Source: Actinomadura montaniterrae (GTDB lineage: Bacteria; Actinomycetota; Actinomycetes; Streptosporangiales; Streptosporangiaceae). Taken from it: a DNA stretch of 64,000 nucleotides. Position numbers and translations under genes: made by a program. The stretch's first letter is position 1; every line of letters begins with the position of its first letter. Positions 1 to 9,244 of this stretch are shown here, one piece after another. The stretch lies in NCBI RefSeq assembly GCF_008923365.1, contig NZ_WBMR01000031.1:1-64000 (forward strand), read 5' to 3'. The notes under the pieces are model-generated. The model was not told the DNA's origin and ran no database searches. It saw nothing but the letters and a program-made list of their open reading frames with translations.

Positions 1-228
1 GCCGGCGTCGGCGCGGCCGAGGGTGTCGGCGAGCGCGGCGAGGCGCGCGCCGAGGTGGAAGCGGTGGTGCTCGTCGCGGCGCACGAACCGCTCGGCCTCC
101 AGCGTGCGCAGCAGCCGCAGGACGGTCGTCTTGTGGACGCCGAGCTTGCCGGCCAGCTCGTCCAGGTTGTGCGGGCCGTCGCCGAGCTCGATCAGGATGC
201 TCAGCCCGCGCCCGAGGCTCTGGCTCAT
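1..228 (-). CDS. IclR-family transcriptional regulator, N-terminal part
   Basis: The 76 visible codons encode an N-terminal winged helix-turn-helix of the IclR type (DELAGKLGVHKTTVLRLLRT at about residues 18-37, then the wing FVRRDEHHRFHLGARL). The gene runs off the left edge, so the ligand-binding domain is not visible. The ATG is preceded by a purine-rich GGGAGGAGGGAA ribosome-binding site. It is divergent from the PLP enzyme gene starting at 368, the usual arrangement for a regulator controlling its neighbour. The 139 bp between the two starts hold no obvious palindrome. Family assignment is firm for the HTH; the target gene is inferred from position only. Confidence 0.85.
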   Translation of the reverse strand, partial: MSQSLGRGLSILIELGDGPHNLDELAGKLGVHKTTVLRLLRTLEAERFVRRDEHHRFHLGARLAALADTLGRADAG

Positions 229-367
229 CGGGTTCCCTCCTCCCGGCGGCCGATGCCGGAGCGCAGCGTACCCGCGGCCCCGGACCGCCGGAGCCGCCGC
301 GCGGGGCGGGGGTCGGCCCGCGCGGCACGGGGAAGGATCATTGCGGGCGGAGGCGACAGGGGAGGGC

Positions 368-1633
368 ATGCCGGTGACGGGGATCGACGCGAAGGCTCTG
401 GACGCGCTGGACGGGGAGCCGCTCGACTGGCGGTTCAAGGCGATCCCGGCGTCCGCGCAGGGGATGACGGTCGCGCAGGCGCGGGACGCGCGGCTGCCGC
501 TGGACGACTTCGGCACGCCGCTGCTGACCCTCGACGCCGGTGCGCTCGACCACAACGTCCGGTTGATGGCGGACTGGGTGAGCGCCGCCGGTATGGAACT
601 GGCACCGCACGGTAAGACGACGATGGCCCCCGAGCTATGGCGCCGGCAGCTCGACGCCGGCGCCTGGGGCATCACGCTCGCGACGTTCCCGCAGCTGCGC
701 GTCGCGCGCGCGTTCGGCGTCCGCCGCCTGCTGCTCGCGGGCGCGCCGCTCGACCCCGCCGGCCTCGCCTGGCTTGTGGGCGAGCTGGACGGCGACCCCG
801 AGTTCGCGTTCGTCTGCTGGGCCGACTCGGTGCGGTCCGTCGAGCTGATGGACGGGGCGCTGCGCGCCGCGCGGGCGCAGCGGCGGGTCGACGTGTGCGT
901 CGAGCTCGGCGGCCCCAACGGCCGGACCGGCGTCCGCGACGACGGCGACGCGCGGGCCGTCGCCGACGCGATCCGCGCGGCGCCGTCGCTGCGGCTCGCC
1001 GGGATCGGCGGCTACGAGGGCGCGCTCGCGCACGACGCGTCCGAGGAGGGCCTCGCCGCCGTCGACGCCTACCTGCGGCGGCTCGCGAACCTGCACGGGC
1101 GGCTGGAGTACGAGACCGGCGAGCCGGTCGTCACGGCCGGCGGCAGCGCGTTCTTCGACCAGGTCGCCGAGGTGCTCGGCGGGCTCGACGCGCAGGTGGT
1201 GCTGCGGTCCGGCGCGTACGTCGTCCACGACGACGGCTTCTACCAGGACATCACGCCGTTCGGCCGGGGCGCCGGCGCGGGCGGCGAGCGGCTGCGCCCG
1301 GCCATGCACGCGTGGGGCCGGGTCGTGTCCGCGCCGGAGCCCGCGCTCGCGCTGCTGGACGTGGGGCGCCGCGACGTCCCGTTCGACGCGGGCCTGCCGC
1401 GGCCGCAGCTCGTCCGCGGGAAGGGCGCCGCGCCGGTCGAGGGCGCGCGCGTCACCGCGCTGAACGACCAGCACGCCTACCTGCGGGACGCGTCCGTCGA
1501 GCCCGGCGACATCGTCCGGCTGGGCCTGTCGCACCCCTGCACCGCGCTCGACAAGTGGACGCTCATCCCGGTCGTCGACGACGCGGACGCCGACCACCCC
1601 GCCGTGACCGGCTACATCCGCACCTACTTCTGA
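368..1633 (+). CDS. D-serine dehydratase-like / amino acid deaminase, PLP-dependent fold-type III enzyme
   Basis: A 421-residue protein of the alanine-racemase-fold group that includes eukaryotic D-serine dehydratase and D-threonine aldolase. The PLP lysine is K83 in ELAPHGKTTMAPEL, after the TPLLTLDAGALDHN segment that opens the barrel. Near the C-terminus LSHPC supplies H389 and C391, the His-x-Cys metal site of D-serine dehydratase-like enzymes. Expected reaction: metal-assisted deamination or aldol cleavage of a D-amino or hydroxy-amino acid in the cytoplasm; the substrate cannot be read from sequence. ATG 368 is chosen because ACAGGGGAGGG lies just upstream; the frame stays open further 5' but that part is low complexity. 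Divergent from the IclR gene, its likely regulator. Confidence 0.85.
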   Translation: MPVTGIDAKALDALDGEPLDWRFKAIPASAQGMTVAQARDARLPLDDFGTPLLTLDAGALDHNVRLMADWVSAAGMELAPHGKTTMAPELWRRQLDAGAWGITLATFPQLRVARAFGVRRLLLAGAPLDPAGLAWLVGELDGDPEFAFVCWADSVRSVELMDGALRAARAQRRVDVCVELGGPNGRTGVRDDGDARAVADAIRAAPSLRLAGIGGYEGALAHDASEEGLAAVDAYLRRLANLHGRLEYETGEPVVTAGGSAFFDQVAEVLGGLDAQVVLRSGAYVVHDDGFYQDITPFGRGAGAGGERLRPAMHAWGRVVSAPEPALALLDVGRRDVPFDAGLPRPQLVRGKGAAPVEGARVTALNDQHAYLRDASVEPGDIVRLGLSHPCTALDKWTLIPVVDDADADHPAVTGYIRTYF

Positions 1634-1648
1634 CCGCGCCGCTTCTGG

Positions 1649-1712
1649 CCGGGCCTGCTGCTAACCGGGCCTGCTGCTAACCGGGCCTGCTGCTGACCGA
1701 GCCTGCTGCTGA
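1649..1712. repeat. Four tandem copies of a 16-bp unit
   Basis: The spacer between the PLP-enzyme gene and the convergent TetR gene has four consecutive 16-bp units of the form CCGGGCCTGCTGCTAA. The first two are identical, the third ends TGA instead of TAA, and the fourth starts CCGAG. Nothing suggests a protein or stable hairpin. It resembles a short variable-number repeat and is probably neutral. Confidence 0.9.
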
Positions 1713-1719
1713 CCGCGGG

Positions 1720-2433
1720 TCAGCGGTCGAGGAGGGAGGCGACGTGCTTGAGGATCGGCGTGCAGAGGGACGGGAGGGTCGCGTGCTCGCCCAGCGCGAC
1801 CCGGCCGGTGACCAGCGACGCGATGCCGCCGATGAGCATCCGGCAGGCGAACTCCGGGTCGGGCAGCGCGCGGAACCGCTCGTCCTCGGCCAGCAGGCCG
1901 TCCACGACCTCGGTGAAGCGGCGCTGCACCCGGAACCGCAGCGCGGCGGCGGCGGGGCCCGCCGCGTAGACCTCCAGCAGGAACGTGCGGGCCGCCGCCG
2001 CGTCCGCCGCCAGCTCGCGCAGGTAGGCGCGCAGCGCGCGCTCTAGGCGGCCCATCACCGGCTCGTCGCGCGCGCTCAGCGCCTCGTTCACGACGCCCAG
2101 GATGCGGTCGGCGGCGTGTTCGTACGCCGACATGAAGCACTCCTGCTTGTCGGCGAAGTGCTCGTAGAACGTCTCGCGCGACACGTGCGCGCGTTTCAGC
2201 ACGTCCGCGACCGTCGTGCGGGCGTAGCCCCGCTCGCCGACCGCCGCCGTCATGCCCTCCAGCAGCCGGGCCCGCTGGGACGCCCTGACCTGCTCGCGGC
2301 TCAGATGGTGCCGCCCGCGCGGCAGCGACCCGCCCCCCGCGCCGCCGGAGTCCGATCCCGCACCGGAGTCCGATCCCGCGCCGTATTCCGATCCCGCGCC
2401 GCCCGACCTCGCGCCCGCACCGCCCGACCTCAC
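1720..2433 (-). CDS. TetR-family transcriptional regulator
   Basis: A 237-residue TetR repressor if the GTG at 2433 is used. The HTH is at about residues 72-100 (TTVADVLKRAHVSRETFYEH), followed by an all-helical ligand domain to the C-terminus. Residues 3-36 are an unusual Gly/Ser/Asp-rich stretch encoded by short DNA repeats (GAGSDSGAGSDSGGAGGG). An in-frame upstream start at 2529 would run through the operator-like palindrome at 2486-2501, so the GTG is preferred. Divergent from the MFS gene at 2810 and presumably its repressor, released when the exporter substrate binds. The exact start is uncertain; the family is not. Confidence 0.82.
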   Translation of the reverse strand: MRSGGAGARSGGAGSEYGAGSDSGAGSDSGGAGGGSLPRGRHHLSREQVRASQRARLLEGMTAAVGERGYARTTVADVLKRAHVSRETFYEHFADKQECFMSAYEHAADRILGVVNEALSARDEPVMGRLERALRAYLRELAADAAAARTFLLEVYAAGPAAAALRFRVQRRFTEVVDGLLAEDERFRALPDPEFACRMLIGGIASLVTGRVALGEHATLPSLCTPILKHVASLLDR

Positions 2434-2485
2434 GCCGCAAACGCTAGCCGTTCGCCCGGTTTCCGCCCAGTAGATGAGGCTTTCA

Positions 2486-2501
2486 CGAACAATCGTGTTC
2501 G
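2486..2501. promoter_or_regulatory. Candidate TetR operator
   Basis: CGAACA-ATCG-TGTTCG is a 16-bp inverted repeat with perfect 6-bp arms in the TetR/MFS divergent region, 53 bp upstream of the chosen TetR start. The rest of 2434-2809 holds only degenerate GC-rich repeats (2700-2800, CCCTGCA/CGGGC units) before the MFS start. Operator function is inferred from symmetry and position. Confidence 0.55.
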
Positions 2502-2809
2502 CGGGGATGTTACGGTTTTCCCTGCACATCGGGGGCCGGACGTCTCCGCCGGCGCGTACGGCGGGACGGCCGAGCGATCAGGGCCCGGCGCAGCCGGTGC
2601 GCGGTGATGTCGCTACGTCCAGGCAGTGCGCCACGGGGGCCGATCTGCACTGGACGACGCGTGCCGCCGCCGCACCACGAAGGCTGACCCCGTCGCCGGG
2701 CCGATCGCCGGCCCCGCCCGCCCCGCAACAGGCCATGCGCCCTGCATCGGGCGCGCGCCCCGCACCGGGCGCCCTGCAACGGGCCGTGCGCGCGCGGGGT
2801 TGATCCGCC

Positions 2810-4294
2810 ATGACTCCCACAGACGACGGCGCCCGGCCCCCGCGCGGGATGCTCGCGGTGCTGATGCTCGGCCAGTTCCTGGTGAACGTCGACACCGCGA
2901 TCGTGAACGTGGCGGCCCCGTCCGTCCAGGACGACCTGCACCCGTCCGGCGGCGCGCTGGAGCTGGTCGTGTCCGGGTACACGCTGACCTACGCGGTGCT
3001 GCTGGTCACCGGCGCGCGGCTCGGCCAGGCGCGCGGCCACCGGCGGATGTTCCTGCTCGGCCTCGCCGCCTTCACCGCCGCGTCGCTGGCGTGCGGCCTC
3101 GCGCCCGTCACCGGGGCGCTGGCGGCGGCGCGGCTCGTCCAAGGTGCGGCGGGCGCGCTGATGGTGCCGCAGGTGCTGTCCGGCATCCAGATCCACTTCA
3201 CCGGTAAGGCGCGGGCGCGCGCGCAGGGGATGCTGGTGATGGCGCTGTCCGGCGGCGCCGTCGCGGGGCAGGTCCTAGGAGGAGTGATGGTCTCCGCCGA
3301 CCTGTTCGGGCTCGGCTGGCGGCCCGTCTTCCTGGTGAACGTGCCGGCGGGGATCGCGCTCCTCGCCGCAGGGGTCCGCGTCCTGCCCAGGGACGCCGGG
3401 CACGGCGGCGGCCGGCTCGACCTCGGCGGCGTCGCGCTGCTGTCGGCGGGCGTGCCGCTGGCGATCGTCCCGCTGATCTTCGGACGGGAGGCGGGCTGGC
3501 CCGCCTGGACGTGGATCTGCCTGGCCGCGAGCGTCCCCGTGCTGGCGCTGTTCGTCCGCCGGCAGCGGAACGTCGCGGCGCGCGGCGGGACGCCGCTGGT
3601 CAACCTGGGCGTGCTCGCCCGGCCTGTCGTCGCCTGGTCGCTCGGGTCGATCGCGCTCGCGACGTCCACCTATTTCGGGATGCTGTTCACCCTCGCGCTC
3701 TACCTGCAGCAGGGCCTCGGGAAGAGCGCGACGTTCTCCGGGCTGGTGCTCGTGTCGTGGGTCGCCGCGTTCGGCGTCGCGGGACCGCTGCTGCCGCGCC
3801 TCCCCGCCCGCGTCGCCGCGCACGCCCCCGTCGCCGGCTACCTGATCCTCGCCGCCGCGTACCTGGCCACCGGCCTGTCCCACGCGGACGGCGCGCTCCT
3901 CGCCGTGCTGCTCGGCTTCGGCGGCCTCGGGCTCGGCCTCGGCTTCGCGTCCCAGCTCGGGCGCGCCACCGCGGACGTCCCGGCGCGGCTCGCCCCCGAC
4001 CTCAGCGGCGTCCTCAACACCAACTCGCAGCTGTCGGCCGTCGCGGGCGTCGCCGTCTTCGGCACCCTCTACCTCGGCCTCGGCGGCCCGCCCCGGCACG
4101 CGTTCACCGTCGTGACGGCCGCGTTCGCGGGCACCGCGCTCGCCGCGTGCGCCGCCGGGCTCGCCGGATGGCTCGCCGCCCGCCGCGAGCAGGCCCGGCC
4201 CGGCGGTCAGGGCAGCAGCCCGGCGCGGCGCGCCGACGTCACCGCCTCCAGCCGGGTGTGCGCGTCGAGCTTGCGCATCGCCGACCGCAGGTAG
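2810..4294 (+). CDS. MFS transporter, DHA2 (14-helix) drug efflux type
   Basis: A 494-residue membrane protein. The N-terminal helix carries the DHA2 pattern (MLGQFLVNVDTAIVNVAAPS, residues 19-38), and a conserved RLVQGAAGALMVPQ segment sits in helix 4. About 14 hydrophobic segments follow, and the tail is a short basic stretch. Expected role: proton-coupled export of a hydrophobic compound across the cytoplasmic membrane, under control of the divergent TetR gene. No good ribosome-binding site precedes the ATG. The last 88 bp overlap the convergent LuxR gene, so the two transcripts are antisense at their 3' ends. Confidence 0.88.
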   Translation: MTPTDDGARPPRGMLAVLMLGQFLVNVDTAIVNVAAPSVQDDLHPSGGALELVVSGYTLTYAVLLVTGARLGQARGHRRMFLLGLAAFTAASLACGLAPVTGALAAARLVQGAAGALMVPQVLSGIQIHFTGKARARAQGMLVMALSGGAVAGQVLGGVMVSADLFGLGWRPVFLVNVPAGIALLAAGVRVLPRDAGHGGGRLDLGGVALLSAGVPLAIVPLIFGREAGWPAWTWICLAASVPVLALFVRRQRNVAARGGTPLVNLGVLARPVVAWSLGSIALATSTYFGMLFTLALYLQQGLGKSATFSGLVLVSWVAAFGVAGPLLPRLPARVAAHAPVAGYLILAAAYLATGLSHADGALLAVLLGFGGLGLGLGFASQLGRATADVPARLAPDLSGVLNTNSQLSAVAGVAVFGTLYLGLGGPPRHAFTVVTAAFAGTALAACAAGLAGWLAARREQARPGGQGSSPARRADVTASSRVCASSLRIADRR

Positions 4295-5088
4295 CTCTTC
4301 ACCGTCTCCGGCAGCAGCCCGAGACGCGCCGCGGCCTCCGCGTTCGTGCAGCCGATCGCCACGTACGACAGCACGTCCACCTCGCGCGGCGACAGCACCG
4401 GGCGCGGCGCCGCCGCCGGCTCCGCCGCGTCCGGGTCCAGCCCGGCGGCGGCGAGCCGCAGCGTCATCGCGCGGAGCCGGTCGCGGGTCGGCGCGTCCGC
4501 CACCTGCTCGGCGAGCGCCCGCAGCTCGGCGTGCACCGCGCGGACCTCCTCCCACCGCGCCGCCGCGTCCGGCGTCCCCGGCGGGCGCCACGCCAGCGCC
4601 TCGTCGGCCCGGTCCCGGACGGCGAGGTCCTGCTCCAGGTCGCGGGCCGCCTGCACCGCCGCGCCGACGATCCGGTCCGCGAGCGACAGCGGCTCGCGCA
4701 GCGCCCCGTACAGCACGGCGCGGACGCGCCGCCGCACCACCACCGGCACCGCCACGATCGACAGCAGCCCCTCGCGGCCGACCGGCTTGTCGTAGTCGTG
4801 GCTGATCGACGCCGCGCACGGGTAGTTGCTCACCCACATCGGCCGGCCCGTCGCCATCGACTTGCCGCCGAGCCCGTTGCCGTGCCGGACGACGAGGCCG
4901 TTCAGCGAGTCGGTGGTGTTGCCGACCAGCTCGGTGATGCGCATCCGGTCCCGGCCGCTGAGCGCGCCGCCGAACACCATGGGCAGGCCGGTCGTGCGGT
5001 GCAGCGTCAGCACCGCCGACCGGACCGCCCCGGCGTCGTCGCCCATGCCGACCAGCATGCCCGCGCGCGGCCGATCACGGAAGGTCAC
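4207..5088 (-). CDS. GAF-domain LuxR-type regulator
   Basis: A 293-residue protein with a GAF-like sensor region (about residues 25-150) and a C-terminal LuxR HTH (LSPREVDVLSYVAIGCTNAE through LGLLPETVKSYLRSAMRKLD, about 228-285). No receiver domain, so it is probably a one-component regulator responding to a ligand or acyl-CoA. It is the third gene of an operon, 12 bp after the stop of the acyl-CoA synthetase at 5101, and likely controls that operon. The GTG at 5088 gives the longest form; ATGs at 5058 and 5046 are also possible and no start has a convincing ribosome-binding site. The 3' end overlaps the MFS gene. Confidence 0.82.
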   Translation of the reverse strand: MTFRDRPRAGMLVGMGDDAGAVRSAVLTLHRTTGLPMVFGGALSGRDRMRITELVGNTTDSLNGLVVRHGNGLGGKSMATGRPMWVSNYPCAASISHDYDKPVGREGLLSIVAVPVVVRRRVRAVLYGALREPLSLADRIVGAAVQAARDLEQDLAVRDRADEALAWRPPGTPDAAARWEEVRAVHAELRALAEQVADAPTRDRLRAMTLRLAAAGLDPDAAEPAAAPRPVLSPREVDVLSYVAIGCTNAEAAARLGLLPETVKSYLRSAMRKLDAHTRLEAVTSARRAGLLP

Positions 5089-5100
5089 GCGTCCGGAAAC

Positions 5101-6744
5101 TCAGGCGTGCTTCGCGGCGGCCGCGTCGCCGAGCCCGAGGATGTCCACGGCCTCGGCCCGCATCTGCACCTTGCGGATCTTCCCGGTGACGGTCATCGGG
5201 AACTCGTCCACGACGTGCACGTACCGGGGGATCTTGAAGTGCGCGAGCTTTCCGTGGCAGAACTCCCGGAGCGCCTCGGCGGTGAGCTCCGGCGCGCCCT
5301 CGCGCAGCCGCACCCACGCCATCAGCTCCTCGCCGTACTTTTCGTCCGGGACGCCGATGACCTGCGCGTCCACGATGTCGGGATGGGTGTAGAGGAACTC
5401 CTCGATCTCGCGCGGGTACACGTTCTCGCCGCCGCGGATCACCATGTCCTTGATCCGGCCGGTGATGTTGACGTAGCCCTCGTCGTCCATGACGGCGAGG
5501 TCGCCGGTGTGCATCCAGCGGGCCGCGTCGATCGCCTCGGCCGTCTTGTCCGGCTCCTCCCAGTAGCCGAGCATCACCGAGTAGCCGCGCGTGCAGAACT
5601 CGCCGGGCGTGCCGCGCGGGACGGTGACGCCCGTCTCCGGGTCGATGACCTTGATCTCCAGGTGCGGCATGACCGTCCCGACGGTGGAGACGCGGCGGTC
5701 GAGCGAGTCGCCCGCGCGGGTCTGCGTCGACACCGGCGACGTCTCCGTCATGCCGTAGCAGATCGCGACCTCCGCCATCCCGAGCCGGTCGATGACCTGC
5801 TTCATCACCTCCACCGGGCACGGCGACCCCGCCATGATCCCGGTGCGCAGGCTCGACAGGTCCAGGGTGTCGGCGGACGGCTCGTTCAGCACCGCGATGA
5901 ACATCGTCGGCACCCCGTACAGCGACGTGCAGCGCTCCGCCGCCACCGCGTCCAGGGTCGCCTTCGGGTCGAACGCGGGCGCCGGGATCACGATGCACGC
6001 GCCGTGGCTGGTCGCCGCGAGGTTCCCCATCACCATGCCGAAGCAGTGGTAGAACGGCACCGGCACGCAGACCCGGTCCTCCTCGTCGTAGCCGCACAGC
6101 TCGCCGACGAAGAACCCGTTGTTGAGGATGTTGTGGTGCGACAGCGTCGCGCCCTTCGGGAACCCCGTCGTCCCGGACGTGTACTGGATGTTGATCGGGT
6201 CGTCCGCGCCGAGGCCCTCGCCGATGCCGTGCAGCAGGTGCCGGTCGCCGGCCCGTCCCGCCTCCACCAGCGCGTCCCACGCGTCCGTCCCGATGAGGAC
6301 CACGTCGGCCAGCGCGGCGCAGCGCGGCCGCACCTCCTCGATCATCGCCGCGTAGTCGGACGTCTTGAACGACGGCGCCGCGACGAGCGTGCGGATCCCC
6401 GCCTGGTTCAGCACGAACTCCAGCTCGTGCACCCGGTACGCCGGGTTGATGTTCACGAGGATCGCGCCGAGCTTCGCCGTCGCGTACTGGACGAGCATCC
6501 ACTCCGCGCAGTTCGGCGCCCAGATCCCGACCCGGTCGCCCTTCGTCACCCCGAGGTCGCGCAGGCCGAGCGCGACCGCGTCGGCGTCGGCGGCGAACTG
6601 GTCGTAGGTCCAGCGGCGGCCCGTCGCCATCTCCACGAGGGCCTCGCGGTCGGCGAACGCCGCCACCGTCCGGTCCAGGTTCGCGCCGATCGTGTCGCCG
6701 AGCAGCGGCGTCGCCGAGACGCCCGACGCGTAGGACAGCGTCAT
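5101..6744 (-). CDS. Acyl-CoA synthetase (AMP-binding, ACSF2/medium-chain type)
   Basis: A 547-residue ANL-superfamily ligase that activates a carboxylic acid with ATP to acyl-AMP and transfers it to CoA. Visible motifs: P-loop [11 protein letters not shown] (188-198), YGMTETSP, the hinge region [20 protein letters not shown], and the catalytic lysine K522 in [11 protein letters not shown]. Full length for the family. Its ATG overlaps the stop of the upstream synthetase by 4 bp (ATGA), so translation is coupled. The pair followed by a LuxR gene suggests uptake or activation of fatty or related acids. Chain length cannot be read. Confidence 0.92.
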   Translation of the reverse strand: MTLSYASGVSATPLLGDTIGANLDRTVAAFADREALVEMATGRRWTYDQFAADADAVALGLRDLGVTKGDRVGIWAPNCAEWMLVQYATAKLGAILVNINPAYRVHELEFVLNQAGIRTLVAAPSFKTSDYAAMIEEVRPRCAALADVVLIGTDAWDALVEAGRAGDRHLLHGIGEGLGADDPINIQYTSGTTGFPKGATLSHHNILNNGFFVGELCGYDEEDRVCVPVPFYHCFGMVMGNLAATSHGACIVIPAPAFDPKATLDAVAAERCTSLYGVPTMFIAVLNEPSADTLDLSSLRTGIMAGSPCPVEVMKQVIDRLGMAEVAICYGMTETSPVSTQTRAGDSLDRRVSTVGTVMPHLEIKVIDPETGVTVPRGTPGEFCTRGYSVMLGYWEEPDKTAEAIDAARWMHTGDLAVMDDEGYVNITGRIKDMVIRGGENVYPREIEEFLYTHPDIVDAQVIGVPDEKYGEELMAWVRLREGAPELTAEALREFCHGKLAHFKIPRYVHVVDEFPMTVTGKIRKVQMRAEAVDILGLGDAAAAKHA

Positions 6745-8423
6745 CGCAGGTCCTCCTCACGGAACTCGCCGGGCGGCCGGTCGTCCGCGCCCGGATGCTT
6801 GCCGATCTCCGCCGTCCGCAGCTCCACCCGGCGGATCTTCCCGGAGATCGTCTTCGGCAGCTCGCCGAACTCCAGCAGCCGCAGCCGCTTGTACGGGGAC
6901 AGCTGCGCCCGGCTGTGCTCGAAGATCGCCTTCGCGGTCGCCGCGGTCGGCTCCCAGCCCGCCGCGAGGGTCACGTACGCCTTCGGCACCGCGAGCCGCA
7001 CCGGGTCCGGCGACGGCACCACCGCCGCCTCCGCCACCGCCGCGTGCTCGATCAGCACGCTCTCCAGCTCGAACGGGGAGATCTTGTAGTCGGACGCCTT
7101 GAACACATCGTCGGCGCGCCCGACATAGGTGATGTATCCGTCCTCGTCGCGGGAGCCGATGTCGCCGGTGTGGTAGAAGCCGCCCGCCATCGCCTCCTCG
7201 GTGCGCGCCTCGTCGCCGTGGTAGCCGGTCATCAGCCCGAGCGGACGGTCCTCCAGGTCGAGGCAGATCTCGCCCTCCTCGCCCGGCTCCCCGGACACCG
7301 GGTCGATCAGCGCGACCTTGTAGCCCGGCACGGGACGCCCCATCGAGCCCGGCTTGACGCTCTGGCCCGGCGTGTTCGCGATCTGGACGGTCGTCTCCGT
7401 CTGCCCGAACCCGTCCCGGATCGTCCGGCCCCACGCGTCCTTCACCCGCTGGATGACCTCGGGGTTCAGCGGCTCACCCGCCGCGACCACCTCGCGCGGC
7501 GGCGTCGGCAGCCGGCCGAGATCGGACTGGATCAGCATCCGCCACACCGTCGGCGGCGCGCAGAAGCTCGTCACGCCGCACCGCTCCATCGCGTCCAGCA
7601 GCTTCTCGGCGTCGAACCGCGTGTAGTTGAAGATGAACACGCACGCCTCGGCGTTCCACGGCGCGAAGATGTTGCTCCACGCGTGCTTCGCCCACCCCGG
7701 CGACGAGATGTTCAGGTGGACGTCCCCGGGCCGCAGCCCCAGCCAGTACATCGTCGACAGGTGCCCCGCCGGGTACGACGCGTGCGTGTGCTCGACCAGC
7801 TTCGGCTGCGCCGTCGTCCCGGACGTGAAGTACAGCAGCAGCGTGTCCGACGACATCGTCATCCCGTACTGGGAGAACACGTCGCTTCCCTCGTACGCGT
7901 CGGCGTACCGCAGCCACCCCTCGACCGGCTCGCCGACTGCGATCCGGGTGAACTCCCCGTCCAGACCGGCGAACTTGCCCGTGTCGGACGAGCCCGTCAC
8001 CACATGGCGGGCCCGTCCCCGCGTCAGCCGGTCCTGGAGATCGGCCGGGCCGAGCAGCGGCGTACACGGGATCAGCACCGCGCCGAGCTTCATCGCCGCG
8101 AGGACCGTCTCCCACAGCTCGACCTGGTTCCCGAGCATCAGCACGATCCGGTCGCCGCGCCGCACCCCCGCCCCGCGCAGCAGGTTCGCGACCTGGTTCG
8201 ACCGCCGCGCCATCTCCGCGAACGAGTACCGCTCCTCCGCGCCGTCCTCCTGGACGATCCACAGCGCCGGCGAGTCGTTCCCCTCGGCGATCCTGTCGAA
8301 CCAGTCGAGCGCCCAGTTGAACCCGGTCAGCACCGGCCAGCGGAACTTCTCGTACGCGGTCGCGTAGTCGTCGCGATGCGCGAGCAGGAAGTCGCGCGCC
8401 GCGCGGAACTCGACTGCGGGCAT
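6741..8423 (-). CDS. Acyl-CoA synthetase (acetyl-CoA synthetase-like / MACS type)
   Basis: A 560-residue AMP-binding ligase of a different subfamily from its downstream partner, closest in style to medium-chain or benzoate-type synthetases. Motifs: [10 protein letters not shown] (199-208), [28 protein letters not shown], and catalytic lysine K529 in [14 protein letters not shown] 8423 has an excellent GAGGAGAG site; longer in-frame readings to 8558 would cross the palindromes at 8492-8518 and are rejected. First gene of a three-gene operon. Two non-identical synthetases suggest two related acid substrates or a broad range. Confidence 0.92.
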   Translation of the reverse strand: MPAVEFRAARDFLLAHRDDYATAYEKFRWPVLTGFNWALDWFDRIAEGNDSPALWIVQEDGAEERYSFAEMARRSNQVANLLRGAGVRRGDRIVLMLGNQVELWETVLAAMKLGAVLIPCTPLLGPADLQDRLTRGRARHVVTGSSDTGKFAGLDGEFTRIAVGEPVEGWLRYADAYEGSDVFSQYGMTMSSDTLLLYFTSGTTAQPKLVEHTHASYPAGHLSTMYWLGLRPGDVHLNISSPGWAKHAWSNIFAPWNAEACVFIFNYTRFDAEKLLDAMERCGVTSFCAPPTVWRMLIQSDLGRLPTPPREVVAAGEPLNPEVIQRVKDAWGRTIRDGFGQTETTVQIANTPGQSVKPGSMGRPVPGYKVALIDPVSGEPGEEGEICLDLEDRPLGLMTGYHGDEARTEEAMAGGFYHTGDIGSRDEDGYITYVGRADDVFKASDYKISPFELESVLIEHAAVAEAAVVPSPDPVRLAVPKAYVTLAAGWEPTAATAKAIFEHSRAQLSPYKRLRLLEFGELPKTISGKIRRVELRTAEIGKHPGADDRPPGEFREEDLR

Positions 8424-8491
8424 GGTCTCTCCTCGTAGCCGCACGGACACCTGGTCAGGGGCATGGTCGAACATCCGGAGTGACCCACGCC

Positions 8492-8518
8492 ACCCCCGAA
8501 CGGGGGTAGTCCTACCCC
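8492..8518. promoter_or_regulatory. Overlapping double palindrome, candidate LuxR operator
   Basis: Two perfect 16-bp palindromes share five bases: ACCCCCG-AA-CGGGGGT (8492-8507) and GGGGTAG-TC-CTACCCC (8503-8518). Both have 7-bp arms and a 2-nt centre. They lie 69 bp upstream of the first acyl-CoA synthetase start and 72 bp upstream of the divergent methyltransferase start. The layout fits two cooperatively or competitively bound dimers. The operon's own GAF-LuxR regulator is the natural candidate. Symmetry is seen; the binder is inferred. Confidence 0.6.
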
Positions 8519-8590
8519 TCGGCGGCGAAGGCGGACCGCGCCCGCCGTACGCGGTCACCAGCCGGTGCGGCCGCCGTAGGGTCGTCGTCC

Positions 8591-9244
8591 ATGACCGCCT
8601 CCCACCTGGACGAGACCCGCGCCGGCTACGACTCCGTCGCGGACCTGTACGCCGACCTGTTCAGCACCGCCTACCTCGACATGCCGTTCGACCTCGGCAT
8701 GATCAACGCGTTCGGGCGGCTCGCCCGGGACGCCGGGCCGGTCGCCGACCTCGGCTGCGGCCCCGGGCACCTCACCGCCCACCTGCGCTCGCTCGGCTGC
8801 GACGCGTTCGGCGCCGACGTGTCCGCCGAGATGATCCGGATCGCCCGCGCGGCGCACCCGGGCGTCCGGTTCGACCACGCTCCGATGACCGAGGTGGACG
8901 TCGCGGACGGCGCGCTCGGCGGCGTCCTCGCCTGGTACTCGATCATCCACGCGCCGGTGCAGGACGTCCCGGGGCTGCTCGCCGCGTTCCACCGGATGCT
9001 GGCGCCCGGCGGCCACCTGCTGCTCGGCTTCTTCGTCTCCGACACCGGCGAGCCCGTCCCGTTCGACCACAAGGTGGCCCCGGCGACCCGCTGGCCCATC
9101 GACACCCTCGCCGGCCTGACGGCCGAGGCCGGCTTCACCGAGGTCGCACGGCAGCGCCGCGAGCCCGCCGAAGGCGAGCGCCACCGCCAGGGCCACCTCC
9201 TCGTCCGCAAGTCAGTGCAGGAGGGCGAGGCGGACGCGGTCTAG
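8591..9244 (+). CDS. Class I SAM-dependent methyltransferase
   Basis: A 217-residue soluble protein with the SAM motif I VADLGCGPGHLTAHL (about 51-65), an acidic motif II (FGADVSAEMI), and a motif near AWYSIIHAP followed by LAPGGHLLLGFF. This is the compact Methyltransf_11-type fold, substrate unknown. The start is 72 bp from the palindromes at 8492-8518, so it may share control with the divergent synthetase operon. Its last 33 bp overlap the convergent sigma-factor gene. Confidence 0.85.
   Translation: MTASHLDETRAGYDSVADLYADLFSTAYLDMPFDLGMINAFGRLARDAGPVADLGCGPGHLTAHLRSLGCDAFGADVSAEMIRIARAAHPGVRFDHAPMTEVDVADGALGGVLAWYSIIHAPVQDVPGLLAAFHRMLAPGGHLLLGFFVSDTGEPVPFDHKVAPATRWPIDTLAGLTAEAGFTEVARQRREPAEGERHRQGHLLVRKSVQEGEADAV

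Noticed and set aside
23..367. N-terminal extension of the PLP enzyme to 23
   Set aside because: It would overlap the IclR gene antisense and is Arg/Ser/Pro-rich; ATG 368 has a good ribosome-binding site.
3511..7089. Very long open frame of 1192 codons on the plus strand across the LuxR and synthetase genes
   Set aside because: It is the antisense shadow of GC3-biased genes: Arg/Pro/His-rich composition, no domain, and the minus-strand genes have complete catalytic motifs.
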